The translations under genes and the position numbers were made by a program. The notes beneath the pieces are model-generated. The model worked only from the letters and a program-made list of their open reading frames with translations. It had not been told where the DNA came from and did not search any database. This document shows positions 5,037-6,106 of a stretch of DNA of 6,106 nucleotides, piece after piece. Source of the stretch: Paracoccaceae bacterium (GTDB lineage Bacteria > Pseudomonadota > Alphaproteobacteria > Rhodobacterales > Rhodobacteraceae). Each line of letters starts with the position of its first letter. Positions within the stretch are counted from its first letter, which is position 1. The stretch lies in the NCBI GenBank assembly GCA_023263735.1, contig JALQUQ010000171.1:1-6106 (forward strand), read 5' to 3'.

Positions 5037-6106
5037 TTACAAAACCGCATCCACCGCGCGCTGCACCCGCGCCACCGTGCCCGCCACATCCTTCAGCTTG
5101 TCCAGACCAAACAGCCCGATGCGAAAGGTCTGGAACGCCGCCCCCTCGCCCACCTGCAACGGCACCCCCGCCGCGATCTGCACCCCGATCTCGCGGAATT
5201 TGGCCCCGGTCTGCACGCCCGGATCGTCGGTATAACTCACCACCACCCCCGGCGCGCCAAACCCCTCGGCCGCCACTGAAACCGCCCCCTTTGCCGCCAA
5301 CAGCGCCCGCACCGCCCGGCCCAATTCCCATTGCGCGGCCTTGGCCACCTCAAACCCCATGGCGCGCGTCTCCATCAACGCATCGCGAAAGCCCACAATC
5401 GCATCGGTCGGCATCGTCGCATGATAGGCATGCCCGCCCGCCTCATAGGCCGCCATGATCGCCCGCCACTTCTTCAGATCCAGCGCAAAGCTGTTTGACG
5501 AAGTCGCCTCTAGCCGCGCCTCTGCCGCCGCCGACAGCATCACCACCCCGGCCGAGGGCGAGGCCGACCACCCCCTTTGCGGCGCACTGATCAGCACATC
5601 GACCCCGGTTTCCACCATATCGACCCAGATGCAGCCGCTGGCGATGCAATCCAGCACCATCAGCGCCCCCACCTCATGCGCCGCATCCGCCAACGCGGTG
5701 ATATAGCCATCGGGCAGAATAATCCCGGCACTCGTCTCCACATGGGGCGCAAACACCGCCTCGGGCCTCATCTCCCGGATCTTCGCCACCACCTCCTCGA
5801 TCGGCGGCGGCGCATAGGGCGCGCGCACCGCATTGCCGGTCTGGCGCGCCATCACCACCCCCTGCTCACCGGCAAAACCTCCGGCCTCAAAAATCTGCGT
5901 CCAGCGATAGCTGAACCAGCCGTTGCGCACCACCAGCGCCCGCCCCTGCCCGAACTGCCGCGCCACCGCCTCCATCGCATAGCTGCCGCCCCCGGGAACA
6001 AGGGCGACCGCCGCGCCGCGATACACCTCCCGCAACCCCGCCGACAGATCGCGCATCGCCTGCTGAAACCGGGCCGACATATGGTTCAAGCTGCGGTCGG
6101 TAAAGA
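5037..6106 (-). CDS. Class V (alanine-glyoxylate type) PLP aminotransferase, 5' end outside window; catalytic Lys reads Arg
   Basis: The visible 355 residues are most of a fold-type I, PLP-dependent aminotransferase of the alanine-glyoxylate/serine-pyruvate group. The frame is open to the right edge (first full codons read FTDRSLNHMS), so the start lies beyond the window. Visible are an ALVPGGGSYAMEAVARQ segment (phosphate-binding turn), NGWFSYRW, APHVETSAGI, and VLDCIASG, whose Asp (visible residue 152) should bind the PLP ring nitrogen. The PLP-lysine segment is ISAPQRGWSASPSAG. Homologues as I recall them read SAPQKGW, and alignment with SGSQKAL of human AGT places the Schiff-base lysine exactly at this Arg (visible residue 177, codon AGG, complement of 5574-5576). 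The C-terminal domain includes GVVVSYTDD, QIAAGVPLQ and FRIGLFGLD, and looks intact. With Arg there, normal transamination is not expected. The natural substrate is unknown. Confidence 0.88.
   Translation of the reverse strand, partial: FTDRSLNHMSARFQQAMRDLSAGLREVYRGAAVALVPGGGSYAMEAVARQFGQGRALVVRNGWFSYRWTQIFEAGGFAGEQGVVMARQTGNAVRAPYAPPPIEEVVAKIREMRPEAVFAPHVETSAGIILPDGYITALADAAHEVGALMVLDCIASGCIWVDMVETGVDVLISAPQRGWSASPSAGVVMLSAAAEARLEATSSNSFALDLKKWRAIMAAYEAGGHAYHATMPTDAIVGFRDALMETRAMGFEVAKAAQWELGRAVRALLAAKGAVSVAAEGFGAPGVVVSYTDDPGVQTGAKFREIGVQIAAGVPLQVGEGAAFQTFRIGLFGLDKLKDVAGTVARVQRAVDAVL

Overview
The window is high-GC chromosomal DNA. Its protein families and wording (UbiH-type hydroxylase with an AEAAH motif, FCD-type GntR regulator, type II sulfide:quinone oxidoreductase, a GT2 enzyme with a C-terminal PFYWDKTAHG-like tail) fit an alphaproteobacterium, most likely Rhodobacteraceae. 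That assignment rests on family resemblance recalled from memory; there is no rRNA or other marker here.

Layout from left to right: (1) the C-terminal end of a membrane GT2 glycosyltransferase, plus strand, cut by the left edge. (2) A GntR/FCD regulator on the minus strand, with its stop only 3 bases from the glycosyltransferase stop. (3) A divergent 98-base control region. (4) A plus-strand run of a HAD pyrimidine 5'-nucleotidase, an 86-residue two-helix membrane protein of unknown function, and an FAD-dependent UbiH/UbiF-type hydroxylase that probably acts in ubiquinone synthesis. (5) A short AT-rich promoter region carrying two perfect dyads. (6) A gene for a type II sulfide:quinone oxidoreductase interrupted by one in-frame TAG. 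(7) A strong GC hairpin between convergent genes. (8) A minus-strand class V (alanine-glyoxylate type) aminotransferase cut by the right edge, in which the expected PLP-binding lysine reads as arginine (AGG).

The ubiquinone hydroxylase and the sulfide:quinone oxidoreductase both touch the quinone pool, one making the quinone and the other reducing it with electrons from sulfide. They are separately promoted, and I do not claim an operon. No mobile element, CRISPR array, tRNA or rRNA was seen.

I found no convincing new multi-gene system. The most notable signals are two single-base lesions at key positions in the neighbouring, convergent oxidoreductase and aminotransferase genes, and the nested dyads over the oxidoreductase promoter. 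The two lesions may reflect gene decay or base errors in this record; the sequence alone cannot decide.
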